From: JAVBQF01 sp031549195
Lineage (GTDB): Bacteria; Bacillota_I; Bacilli_A; RF39; UBA660
Reading direction: 5' to 3'
NCBI GenBank assembly: GCA_031549195.1
Contig: JAVBQF010000038.1
Location: 1 to 41,680, forward strand
DNA length: 41,680 bases
How positions within the stretch are numbered: position 1 is the stretch's first letter; each line of letters starts with the position of its first letter. Shown here piece after piece: positions 26,323-34,007 of the stretch. Made by a program: the position numbers and the translations under genes. Under the pieces are notes generated by a model. The model did no database searches, was not told the DNA's origin, and saw only the letters and a list, made by a program, of their open reading frames with translations.

Positions 26323-27189
26323 ATGCGATATAATATGTGCTGGGACATAACTAGCAAATGTAATGATAATTGTAAATTTTGTTATCGTGATAAAATAAGT
26401 AAAGATTTACCATTAAATGAAAATAAAAAAATATTGAAGAATATCTACGATTCAAAAGTAATAAATAAAATAACTATATGTGGTGGAGAGCCTCTTATGT
26501 ATGATGGATTATTTGAATTGCTAGACTCTATTGAAAAGCCTAAAGAAGTTGCTCTTTCTATTGTAACTAATGGAATCAAATTAGCAAAATATGATTATAA
26601 TTCAAAAAAGTTTATAATTGATAAAGAACTAGTTGAAAAAATGATAAGCACTTTTGAATGGATATGTTTTTCTATTGACTCTAATAACAGTAGATTAGAA
26701 AGTAAAGTTACAAGAAATCCATTGCACGTTAAAAGAATTAAAGTTATTCTAAAATATATTAATAAAAACTATCCCAATGCTAAAATTAAAATAAACAGTT
26801 TATTATCAAAACAAAATTATAAAAATTTTGAATCATTACATAAGTTTATTTCTTCATTTTCAATTATTAAGAGATGGAAAATATTTAGATATTTAGGAAA
26901 TTCTAATACTGAAGATATAAATATGTATTTTGAAATTGATAACAAAAAATGTAATGCAATTAAAGAGTTTATTTCTAAAGTAAGTACTTCGGATTTAGAA
27001 ATAAGTATAAATGATATTGAAGATTATGATGGCTCTTATATTATGCTAAAACAAGATGGCATAATCAAGGTTAATACTGGTTCTGAATTCGTTGATGTAT
27101 TAGATTTAAAAAAAGAAAGTATTTCTAAATATATTGAATTAAATGAATTCAATAAAGATTTACATACTCAAAAGCATTTTGTTAAATAA
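26323..27189 (+). CDS. Viperin-like radical SAM protein (candidate antiviral ddh-nucleotide synthase)
   Basis: The 288-residue protein has the radical SAM cluster motif C13-x3-C17-x2-C20 (CNDNCKFC) and ITICGGEPLM. The later pattern follows viperin, as I recall human RSAD2: LSIVTNG for SIVSNG, CFSIDS for AISCDS, LHVKRI for NHVENL, KIKINSLLSKQNY for FKINSVINRFNV, RWKIF for RWKVF, and DGSYIML for the KDSYLIL region. Viperins turn CTP, GTP or UTP into chain-terminating ddh-nucleotides that block phage transcription. Catalysis is inferred; another viperin-related radical SAM clade is possible. No kinase partner is adjacent. It has its own promoter and terminator and lies inside the mobile region. 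Confidence 0.55.
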   Translation: MRYNMCWDITSKCNDNCKFCYRDKISKDLPLNENKKILKNIYDSKVINKITICGGEPLMYDGLFELLDSIEKPKEVALSIVTNGIKLAKYDYNSKKFIIDKELVEKMISTFEWICFSIDSNNSRLESKVTRNPLHVKRIKVILKYINKNYPNAKIKINSLLSKQNYKNFESLHKFISSFSIIKRWKIFRYLGNSNTEDINMYFEIDNKKCNAIKEFISKVSTSDLEISINDIEDYDGSYIMLKQDGIIKVNTGSEFVDVLDLKKESISKYIELNEFNKDLHTQKHFVK

Positions 27190-27192
27190 AGA

Positions 27193-27230
27193 AAATACCA
27201 AACATTTTTTAGATTTGTTTGGTATTTTTT
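27193..27230 (+). terminator. Terminator of the viperin-like gene
   Basis: AAATACCAAAC (27193-27203) pairs with GTTTGGTATTT (27217-27227), followed by T. It ends the single-gene unit just after the stop codon. Confidence 0.9.
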
Positions 27231-27252
27231 AAAGTCGTGGCACGTTTTGTTT

Positions 27253-27354
27253 TTACGTTAGTAAAAATGAAAATGGCGATAGACTTTACCGATAGAGAAA
27301 AACAATTTTTTTATCATAGCATAATATTGCTTACGTTAGTTTGCAATATTATGC
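27253..27354. repeat. Two hairpins sharing the loop TTACGTTAGT
   Basis: A short hairpin, TTTTTAC/GTAAAAA around 27250-27267, and a perfect 12-bp inverted repeat, GCATAATATTGC (27319-27330) with GCAATATTATGC (27343-27354), both present the same 10-base string TTACGTTAGT in or beside the loop (27253-27262 and 27331-27340). They lie just left of oriT. A role in plasmid-like transfer or single-strand replication is possible. Confidence 0.6.
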
Positions 27355-27390
27355 CTTATGGGGTTTCAAAAGGGGCATTGCACCTTTGCA

Positions 27391-27431
27391 CACTGATATT
27401 GGCTTGCCAATATCGTAGTGTGTTACTACAT
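27391..27431 (+). other. oriT of the MobV/pMV158 type
   Basis: CACACT is followed by the inverted repeat GATATTGG (27395-27402), CTTG, CCAATATC (27407-27414), and then TAGTGTGTTA (27416-27425). The last ten bases equal the nick region of plasmid pMV158, where MobM cuts TAGTGTG/TTA; here the nick would fall between 27422 and 27423. The layout of CACACT, inner repeat and TAGTGTG also matches that plasmid. The cognate relaxase family is encoded at 27943-29196. Confidence 0.8.
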
Positions 27432-27458
27432 TGATAAAACAATATAGTCTTAATAAGA

Positions 27459-27884
27459 TTAAGTTAATTTTCCTACTTTAGCATTAATCAATTCAACTAA
27501 ATCTTTTGGGGAAAGCAAAATATCAAAACCTCTTGTCCCACTAGCAATACTAATTTTATTTAATGCTAATACTTTTTCATCAATTATTATATCAATATCA
27601 TTCTTGAGAAAAAATGGAGTAACACTTCCTAAGTCATAACCTGTTATTTCTTTTATTTTTTCTCTATCTGCCATTTTATATTGATTATTACTAATTTTGT
27701 CATTACTAGATAGCAATAATAAATAGTATTCGTTCTTCTTAATTACTAATAAACTTTTTATTATTTGTTCAATATTTAAGTTCATTTGTTTAGCTGCTGT
27801 TACTGTATCTTTTACATTGGGATTATAAGAACATATTTCATATTCGATTTTATTATCTGATAAATAGTTTTCTAATTCTTGCAT
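27459..27884 (-). CDS. YbaK/EbsC family aminoacyl-tRNA deacylase
   Basis: The 141-residue protein fits the YbaK/ProX editing fold: DTVTAAKQMNLNIEQIIKSL (conserved Lys in the binding pocket), YLLLLSSNDKISNN, GSVTPFF and a terminal GTRGFDILLSPKDLVEL. Family members hydrolyse mischarged tRNAs, for example Cys-tRNA(Pro). It lies between the oriT and the relaxase gene in the mobile region, so it may be cargo. No obvious terminator follows. Which tRNA it edits cannot be read from sequence. Confidence 0.85.
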   Translation of the reverse strand: MQELENYLSDNKIEYEICSYNPNVKDTVTAAKQMNLNIEQIIKSLLVIKKNEYYLLLLSSNDKISNNQYKMADREKIKEITGYDLGSVTPFFLKNDIDIIIDEKVLALNKISIASGTRGFDILLSPKDLVELINAKVGKLT

Positions 27885-27942
27885 ATTAACTTAATCCCTC
27901 GTTTCTTTATAATAGTATATTATCATAAAATTGCATATTTTC

Positions 27943-29196
27943 CTATATTCCCATGTCAAAATCATCATCTTTATCTTTTCCATATTTGTTTTGGTACAAG
28001 TAATCATTTATCTCATTTTCTCTTGAAGTCTTATCTGCAATATCGTGTAAGTCTTTATTTTCATACCAATTTTTATCGTGATAAACTTTTATTTCTTCAA
28101 CAACTTCATCTTTTTCTTTTTCCTTACCAATTTTAAGTATTGTTCTAAAAAACTTTTTACATACTTGAAGTATATTATCAATGAACTTATATAATTTATT
28201 GTTTTCTTCTTGTAATTCTTGATTTTTGGCTTTTAGCCTATAAACTTCATTTTGGATTTGTCTTTTCTCAATTTCTAAATCTTTATAGGAAGAAGTATAA
28301 TCTTCTAATGTACTGAATAATGCTTTGTTTTTAGGCATATCTTTAATTACATTTTTTGAGGTATTCATAAAGTGCTTTAAAGTATCATAGGTATCTTTAT
28401 CAATTTTAACTTCTTTACCTGTGATAGTAGGTTTAGACTTTTGTAATTTTTCTTCTAGTTCTTCATAATCACGATTCATAAGATAATTTTGCTTTTCTAA
28501 TCTATTATCAAGTTTTCTTGTAATCTTTTTAAACTCTTTAATTGAAATATGCTCATTATCACTATTTTTAATGCCTCTTTCTAAGTCAAAACCATTATTT
28601 ACTAGCCTTTGGTGGTATTTGTCTTGAAGTTCGCTTAAATGAAGTTTATCACGTATATATTGTTTTTTGGAAATTGAATATCTAACTGTATCAGTTCGTT
28701 TATCTAATTTTCTAACTAACGGAATTACTACACAATGTAAGTGTGGTGTTTTTTCGTCCATATGAACTGTAGCGTGTAACACTTGATCTTTGGAATAACC
28801 TAAATCATCATATACAAAATCCATACAAGTATCTGCCCATTTTTTAATATCCTTAGTTTTCATATTTTTAAAGAAATCTAAATCACTAGTAAATAATAAC
28901 TCATCTGCTACAACACTTTTGCTATCATCTACCATTTTAGCGAAAGACTTTTTACGTTCATCTCTTTGAGTTAACTGTCTTTTATCGTGTTCTAATTTAT
29001 AGTCTTTAGTAATATTATAAAAGCCTTTGATATATTTTTCTGATAATGGTACTATTTCAATATTGTTTTCACTTTTAGTAATATCAATATCTGGGTTAGA
29101 ATTATATGCTTCTTTTTGTCTTTGATTATGAGCACCAATTTGTCCTAAATCTTTTAATTTATTTATTGGCTCAACTCTAAATATTGCATAACTCAT
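27943..29196 (-). CDS. MobV-family relaxase (plasmid recombination enzyme, Mob/Pre)
   Basis: The 417-residue protein starts MSYAIFRVEPINKLKDLGQI with AHNQRQ, the N-terminal Mob/Pre motif. The metal-binding histidine motif is HATVHMDEKTPHLHCVVIPL. The C-terminal half is a charged coiled coil (QNEVYRLKAKNQELQEENNK). MobV relaxases nick oriT on one strand and pilot the DNA into a helper conjugation pore. Its ATG overlaps the recombinase stop (ATGA), implying coupled translation. Upstream recombinase damage could still leave this gene translated. Confidence 0.93.
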   Translation of the reverse strand: MSYAIFRVEPINKLKDLGQIGAHNQRQKEAYNSNPDIDITKSENNIEIVPLSEKYIKGFYNITKDYKLEHDKRQLTQRDERKKSFAKMVDDSKSVVADELLFTSDLDFFKNMKTKDIKKWADTCMDFVYDDLGYSKDQVLHATVHMDEKTPHLHCVVIPLVRKLDKRTDTVRYSISKKQYIRDKLHLSELQDKYHQRLVNNGFDLERGIKNSDNEHISIKEFKKITRKLDNRLEKQNYLMNRDYEELEEKLQKSKPTITGKEVKIDKDTYDTLKHFMNTSKNVIKDMPKNKALFSTLEDYTSSYKDLEIEKRQIQNEVYRLKAKNQELQEENNKLYKFIDNILQVCKKFFRTILKIGKEKEKDEVVEEIKVYHDKNWYENKDLHDIADKTSRENEINDYLYQNKYGKDKDDDFDMGI

Positions 29197-31031
29197 TTGC
29201 TACAAACTTCCTCCCATACTGCATCTTTAACTTTTGAATCTTCTTTGTAGATAGGTTGGAATAGTGGTATTGATATTAAACCAAAATGCGTTACTTTGTT
29301 AAGTCCTTTCTTATTTAAGAGTGGTATCATCTTAAATGGCTCACTATAAGAATTATCTCTATCATATTTTAAACAAAATTGTTTTTCATTATATTTCTCT
29401 TTTAAAATCTCATTGTAATCAATTTTATAGTATTCTTCTAATCTTTCAATATGTCTAGTAACGTCTTTTCGTAACATAGGTGCGCATACTTCCATTTGTA
29501 TTAGTTCATCACTAGTATCATCACCGATAATCTTAACCGTTGCGTCTTGAAATCTATTTATAGCACCTTTATTGAAAAGATTTGCATATTCTTCAATAAA
29601 TGTTTTTCTGAAATTAACTCTCTTTATTTTTAGTTTATCGTCTTTCTTTTCAACTTCAATAGTATCAATATAACTCATCATTAATTCTTGTTTTTCACTA
29701 ATTGATAGGGTTTCCCATTTAACGATAAACTCACTTTCATAATTAGTATCTAAAAGTGCTCTGATACTTTCTAAATCTCTTTTTAAAATCATATCTTCGT
29801 AAGTAAAATTAAATTGTTCAAGTTCTTGTTCTTCTTTAATTTTATATTCTAAATCAGTTATTTTATTTTCAAGTAAGATTTTATCTTCGTTGTATTCTTC
29901 TAAGCTGATTACTTTATTTAAATATGCGTCTTTTAATCTGACTTTCTTATCATTTAAAGTATATAATTCTTTTTCTAATAGTTCGTTAGCATTTTCAACT
30001 TTATGTTTTAAAAGTGGTGCGAAATATTTTCTAACACTAATATCATAATCAATAATCGTAAGTATCTGATTAAGTAGTATATCAATTAAATCATCTTCCC
30101 TAATATAAGTTTTACAGTCGTTACATTGATAATAAATATATTTCTTTTTCTTACCACCGGGTGCTTTACAAGCCATTATCTTTTTACAATTAGGGCACTC
30201 AATCTTTTGAAAGAATATGTAGTCATTTCTTCTCGTGTAATTTCTAGTATTCTTTTTTGCTTGTACTTGGCAGTCTTCCCATTGTTTTCTACTTATTATT
30301 GGTTCAACTACATTCTCATATAAAACAGGATTACCAACTGTTTTCCCATTAATATAATCGCCTTTATAAAGTGGATTAGAAATCATTTTGAGTATTGCAG
30401 TATCATACCATTTTTTATTTAATATTTTTTCTTAATTAAAGATATTGGCTATTGCTTGATATGAATTACCTTTTAAATATAAATCAAATATTCTTTCTAC
30501 AATTGGCTTTTCCATTGGGTCAATAACTAACTTCTTACCATCTCTAGTAAAACCTAAAGTCTTTGAAACAGGTATATGTCCATCTTTAATTGCACCTGCC
30601 ATACCAAACTTTGTTCTTTCTGAAACTCGTTCAATTTCTAATTGTGATAATACGGTAAGCATTCTTACAAAGAATCTTCCGTTAGCAGTAGTGGTATTAA
30701 TATCGTCCATAGCACATTCTAAAGCACAACCGTGTTTTTCAATTTCAATGATTAAGTTTTCTAAATCTCTAACACTTCTTGTTAATCTATCTAATTTGTA
30801 TGCAATAATAACATTTACATTATGCTTTTTAACGTCTTCTAATAATCTTTTAAAGGCTGGTCGATTAGTATCTTTGGCACTAATACCTGCGTCTTCATAA
30901 ACTTCAAATATATTGTAATCTCTAAACTTACATAAATCTTTTAACTTTTCTAATTGTTCTCCCAAAGAATAACCTTCTTTGGCTTGGTCTTCAGTTGAAA
31001 CTCTAATATATATTCCTGCGTTTTTTCTCAT
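29193..31031 (-). pseudogene. Large serine recombinase interrupted by an in-frame TAA
   Basis: The N-terminal resolvase domain carries the catalytic serine at residue 12 (GIYIRVSTEDQ), AYKLDRLTRSVRDL and ERVSERTKFG. At 30432-30434, after ANIFN, the frame meets TAA, then continues unshifted as EKILNKKWYDTAILKMISNPL, followed by the recombinase domain, a zinc ribbon (CPNCKKIMACKAPGG, QCNDCKTY) and a coiled coil (residues in EKELYTLNDKKVRLKDAY). An intact gene would have about 612 codons. Start ATG 31031 follows AGGGAG. The downstream part has an ATG (MISNPLYKG) but lacks the catalytic domain. It would have mediated integration and excision. Confidence 0.85.
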
Positions 31032-31047
31032 TTTAACACTCCCTTTC

Positions 31048-31143
31048 TTACAAAAAAGAGGCGACAACAACACAAAACTGTATCATTGACACCTCTAATA
31101 TTTTTAAATAATCATAATCTAAAGTTTGTAAGTAATTAACCAT
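31048..31143 (-). CDS. Leader ORF across the recombinase attenuator, 31 codons
   Basis: ATG 31143 opens MVNYLQTLDYDYLKILEV then SMIQFCVVVASFL and TAA. A GGGGG site lies about nine bases upstream. The ORF reads through the whole hairpin and its T run at 31052-31096, so translation would interfere with termination. It precedes the recombinase start by 17 bases. Leader-peptide control of this kind is known for antibiotic-resistance genes on conjugative elements; the trigger here is unknown. Confidence 0.5.
   Translation of the reverse strand: MVNYLQTLDYDYLKILEVSMIQFCVVVASFL
31052..31096 (-). terminator. Attenuator terminator in the recombinase leader
   Basis: On the minus strand AGAGG pairs with CCTCT, continued by a long stem with G-T pairs and one mismatch (GTGTCAATGATACA region with TGTTGTTGTCGC), followed by six T. 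It lies about 100 bases after the promoter at 31198-31225 and before the recombinase ATG. Confidence 0.7.
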
Positions 31144-31197
31144 AAATCATAACCCCCTTATGACTCACGAGATAATACTGCTCTCTCTTGATTAGTT

Positions 31198-31225
31198 ATA
31201 ATAGACTTTTTTTAGGAAAAGTCAA
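31198..31225 (-). promoter_or_regulatory. Promoter of the recombinase-mob operon
   Basis: On the minus strand TTGACT (31220-31225) is followed after 16 bases by TATTAT (31198-31203), each one base from consensus. The leader RNA would begin near 31191. Confidence 0.65.
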
Positions 31226-31236
31226 TATTTTTGGTA

Positions 31237-31530
31237 TCAATTTCCTTGTTTTAAAGTACTTTTATGTGTTTTTATATAGTTTTCAAGTTCAGTTATAGAA
31301 ATAGACTGTTCTAAAGTATTAATATAAACCTCGTTACACTCATTAAAGAATAGATAGGTATTATCGTTGATAACTAGTTTATGCGGCTCAATATAAGCAA
31401 GATTAGTATTATCAATACTAATAATATTACCATTTTGAACAGTTGTATTAATACCCAAGAATAGTAATGTATTTTTAATTCTTGCATTTAAAGTATCTTC
31501 AATTTCTATAACTTCTTTTGTTATACTCAT
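31237..31530 (-). CDS. Small unknown protein at the right end of the element
   Basis: The 97-residue acidic product (MSITKEVIEIEDTLNARIKN..., AYIEPHKLVINDNTYLFF, a terminal helix ELENYIKTHKS) has no membrane segment or motif that I recognise. It lies on the same strand as the recombinase but upstream of its promoter, 20 bases from the right direct repeat. Position suggests a role in element regulation or excision, but this is unsupported. Confidence 0.55.
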   Translation of the reverse strand: MSITKEVIEIEDTLNARIKNTLLFLGINTTVQNGNIISIDNTNLAYIEPHKLVINDNTYLFFNECNEVYINTLEQSISITELENYIKTHKSTLKQGN

Positions 31531-31550
31531 AAACTAATCACCACCATTCT

Positions 31551-31627
31551 ACATAACAAAAAAAGATTAACCGAAATTAACCTTTTCTATATATGCCGAA
31601 TTTGGTTCGACTAATTTCCTTATGGTA
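31551..31627. repeat. Right direct repeat, overlapping tRNA-Met 3' end
   Basis: It matches 26113-26187 at about 85%. On the minus strand it reads CCATAAGG after the tRNA, then the hairpin GTCGAA/TTCGGC, then GGTTAA and GGTTAATC with a run of seven T (31558-31564). Several differences from the left copy keep pairing in the hairpins, so the structure seems conserved. The last bases overlap the tRNA CCA end. Confidence 0.75.
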
Positions 31628-31699
31628 GCGAGAGAGGGACTTGAACCCCCGACCCTTCGGGTATGAACCGAATGCTCTAGCCAGCTGAGCTATCTCGCC
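31623..31699 (-). tRNA. tRNA-Met (anticodon CAT)
   Basis: On the minus strand GGCGAGA pairs with TCTCGCT, then A and encoded CCA. The D arm has TAGCTCAGCTGGCTAGAGC, the anticodon stem TTCGG/CCGAA closes TTCATAC (anticodon CAT), and the T arm has GGGGGTTCAAGTCCC. It resembles Bacillota elongator tRNA-Met, although CAT also occurs in tRNA-Ile2 and initiator tRNA. It is the likely integration landmark of the neighbouring element. Confidence 0.93.
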
Positions 31700-31767
31700 A
31701 AATAAATGACTATTACATTATATCAAAGTCATTTTTATTTTGCAACTATAAAATAGAGACAATTTAT

Positions 31768-34005
31768 TTAAAATTTAAATCTTGCCAATCTTAAAGTATT
31801 AGAAAGAACTGAAACAGAACTCATTGCCATCGCAAATCCTGCAAATATAGGATTTAAAAGTGGTCCACCAAAAACATATAACGCACCAGCCGCAATAAGT
31901 ATTCCAATTATATTATATATAAATGCCCAAAATAAATTCTCTTTTATAATCTTAATAGTTTTTCTACTTAATCTAATAGCATTTACTACTCCTTTTAAAT
32001 CATCTTTCATTAAAACTATGTTAGCTGACTCTATAGCAATATCTGTACCATTTCCTATAGCAATACCAATATCAGCTTGGGCAAGAGCTACTGCATCATT
32101 AATTCCATCACCAACCATTGCAACAATTTCTCCATTATCTTGTAATTCTTTTATCTTCAAATACTTTTCCTCTGGTAGAACTTCTGCAATTACTTCTTCT
32201 ATGCCTACACTCTTAGCAATTACTCCTGCAGCAATATTATTATCTCCTGTAAGTAAAATAGTCTTAATATTCATATTATGTAATTGCCTAACTGTTTCTA
32301 TACTTTCTTCCTTAATAGTATCCATTAAAGAAATTATTCCAATTACTTCCTTTTTATTAGCAATGAAAACTAATGTTTTCCCGTTACTAGTCAGTTCATC
32401 AATATCCTTTTCTATTTTTCTTAATGAAATATTATTATTATCCATTAACTTTTTATTACCAATGATAATATAATCTTTATCTACTTTTCCAATTACCCCA
32501 AACCCAGATAAAGATTCAAAAGATGCCGGTTCCATATATTTTACTTTCAACTCTTTTGCTTTATTGATGATAGCTATCGCAAGAGGATGTTCTGATTGTT
32601 TTTCAAGTGAATAGGCATAACCAATAATATCCTTTTCGCTATATTTATTATATGAATAAACATCTGTAACAACGGCTTCTCCTTTAGTAATTGTTCCTGT
32701 CTTATCAAATACTACCGTGTCTATTTTATGAGCTATTTCAAGGGCTTCTCCACTTTTGATTAATATCCCCCCGCTAGCAGCTTTACCAGTCGAAGTCATT
32801 ATAGCAGTCGGGGTTGCTAAACCTAGTGCACAAGGACATGCTATAACTATAACTGATACAAATATTAACATAGAAAATTCTAATGTTTGACCTGATAAAT
32901 ACCACAATATAGAAGATATGAAAGCAATTAATATCACTGTAGGCACAAAGTACCCTGAAATAATATCAGCAAGTGTAGCAATCGGTGCCTTATTCTCTTG
33001 AGCATTACTTACTAATTTAATAATTTGATTTAATGTTGTATTAGCACCAACTCTTGTAGCTTTATAAATAATACTCCCTGTTTTATTTATAGATCCACCA
33101 ATCACCATGTCATCAATTTGTTTATCAACTGAAATAGATTCTCCAGTTATCATCGACTCATCTACAGATGTATTTCCCTTGACAATAACACCATCAACAC
33201 TAAATTTCTCACCTGGTTTAACAATTATTAAATCACCAGCTATAACATCACTAATATTTATAACTTCTTCCTTTTTATTTCTTAAAGCTGTTACTTTCTT
33301 TGGTGCTAAGTCAACTAATTTTCTAATGGCTTCACTAGTTTTACCCTTTGATTTAGCTTCCATATATTTACCAAGTGTTATAAGAGTTAAAATCACACCT
33401 GCTGATTCAAAATAAAGTTCATTATGTCTACCATCAGTAAACATCATAATTGTTGCATATATACCATAAATATAAGTTACCACAGTACCTATTGCAATCA
33501 AACTATCCATATTTGGATGTCTATTCCATAAAGACTTAAAACCAACAATATAGTAATTCCTATTAATAATTATTATAGGGCTAACTAATAGAAGCTGAAT
33601 GATTGAAAAAGGTTTCATATTAACCATTGGATTAATAATATCAGGTAGGTTAATTCCAACAAGTTCTAAAACCATTGGTAACATTGCCACTATTAAAAGA
33701 GGTATAGCAAATATAGAAGAATATATAACTCTCTTTTTAAGCGAAAATATTTCCCTACTTTTATCCAAATCTATAGAAGTAATAGATTCTCCTTGTAATA
33801 ATTTGGCTATAAAACCAATTTTTTCTACGGCTTCTATTATTTCCTTTGTAGTTAATCTTTTCTCATCATAAGTAATATTAAGTCTTTCCGTAGCCAAATT
33901 AACTGAAGAATTCTTCACTCCATCTAATTTTCTTGTTACATTTTCAACTGAGCTAGAACAAGATGCACAACTCATACCACTAATCTTAAATATTCTTGAT
34001 TCCAT
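31768..34005 (-). CDS. copA: Copper-exporting P1B-type ATPase
   Basis: CopA pumps Cu(I) out of the cytosol. One N-terminal HMA domain has GMSCASCSSSVE at residues 10-21. Eight membrane helices surround the transport motif VIACPCALG. The P-type elements are TGES (actuator), VFDKTGTITKGEA (phosphorylated Asp), SEHPLA (P1B) and MVGDGINDAVALAQADIGIAIG split across the hinge. Length of 745 residues is normal for one HMA domain. It starts two bases after the upstream HMA-SafE gene ends, forming a copper-handling operon. Confidence 0.96.
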   Translation of the reverse strand: MESRIFKISGMSCASCSSSVENVTRKLDGVKNSSVNLATERLNITYDEKRLTTKEIIEAVEKIGFIAKLLQGESITSIDLDKSREIFSLKKRVIYSSIFAIPLLIVAMLPMVLELVGINLPDIINPMVNMKPFSIIQLLLVSPIIIINRNYYIVGFKSLWNRHPNMDSLIAIGTVVTYIYGIYATIMMFTDGRHNELYFESAGVILTLITLGKYMEAKSKGKTSEAIRKLVDLAPKKVTALRNKKEEVINISDVIAGDLIIVKPGEKFSVDGVIVKGNTSVDESMITGESISVDKQIDDMVIGGSINKTGSIIYKATRVGANTTLNQIIKLVSNAQENKAPIATLADIISGYFVPTVILIAFISSILWYLSGQTLEFSMLIFVSVIVIACPCALGLATPTAIMTSTGKAASGGILIKSGEALEIAHKIDTVVFDKTGTITKGEAVVTDVYSYNKYSEKDIIGYAYSLEKQSEHPLAIAIINKAKELKVKYMEPASFESLSGFGVIGKVDKDYIIIGNKKLMDNNNISLRKIEKDIDELTSNGKTLVFIANKKEVIGIISLMDTIKEESIETVRQLHNMNIKTILLTGDNNIAAGVIAKSVGIEEVIAEVLPEEKYLKIKELQDNGEIVAMVGDGINDAVALAQADIGIAIGNGTDIAIESANIVLMKDDLKGVVNAIRLSRKTIKIIKENLFWAFIYNIIGILIAAGALYVFGGPLLNPIFAGFAMAMSSVSVLSNTLRLARFKF

Positions 34006-34007
34006 TA

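Larger units (their letters stand above)
26113..31627. mobile_element. Putative integrative and mobilizable element with cargo
   Basis: Between two direct repeats, the right one at tRNA-Met, lie a viperin-like radical SAM gene, a noncoding region with a MobV-type oriT, a YbaK-family gene, a Mob/Pre relaxase, a large serine recombinase (broken) and a small unknown gene. Relaxase, oriT and recombinase together define an IME that would need a helper for conjugation. The exact ends are not proven: serine recombinases use short cores, so the repeats may mark older events. The cargo status of the first two protein genes is inferred from position. Confidence 0.6.

Noticed and set aside
27219..27434. 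71-aa rightward ORF across the oriT region
   Set aside because: It begins in the terminator of the radical SAM gene and spans several hairpins and the nick site; no ribosome site and no protein-like features.
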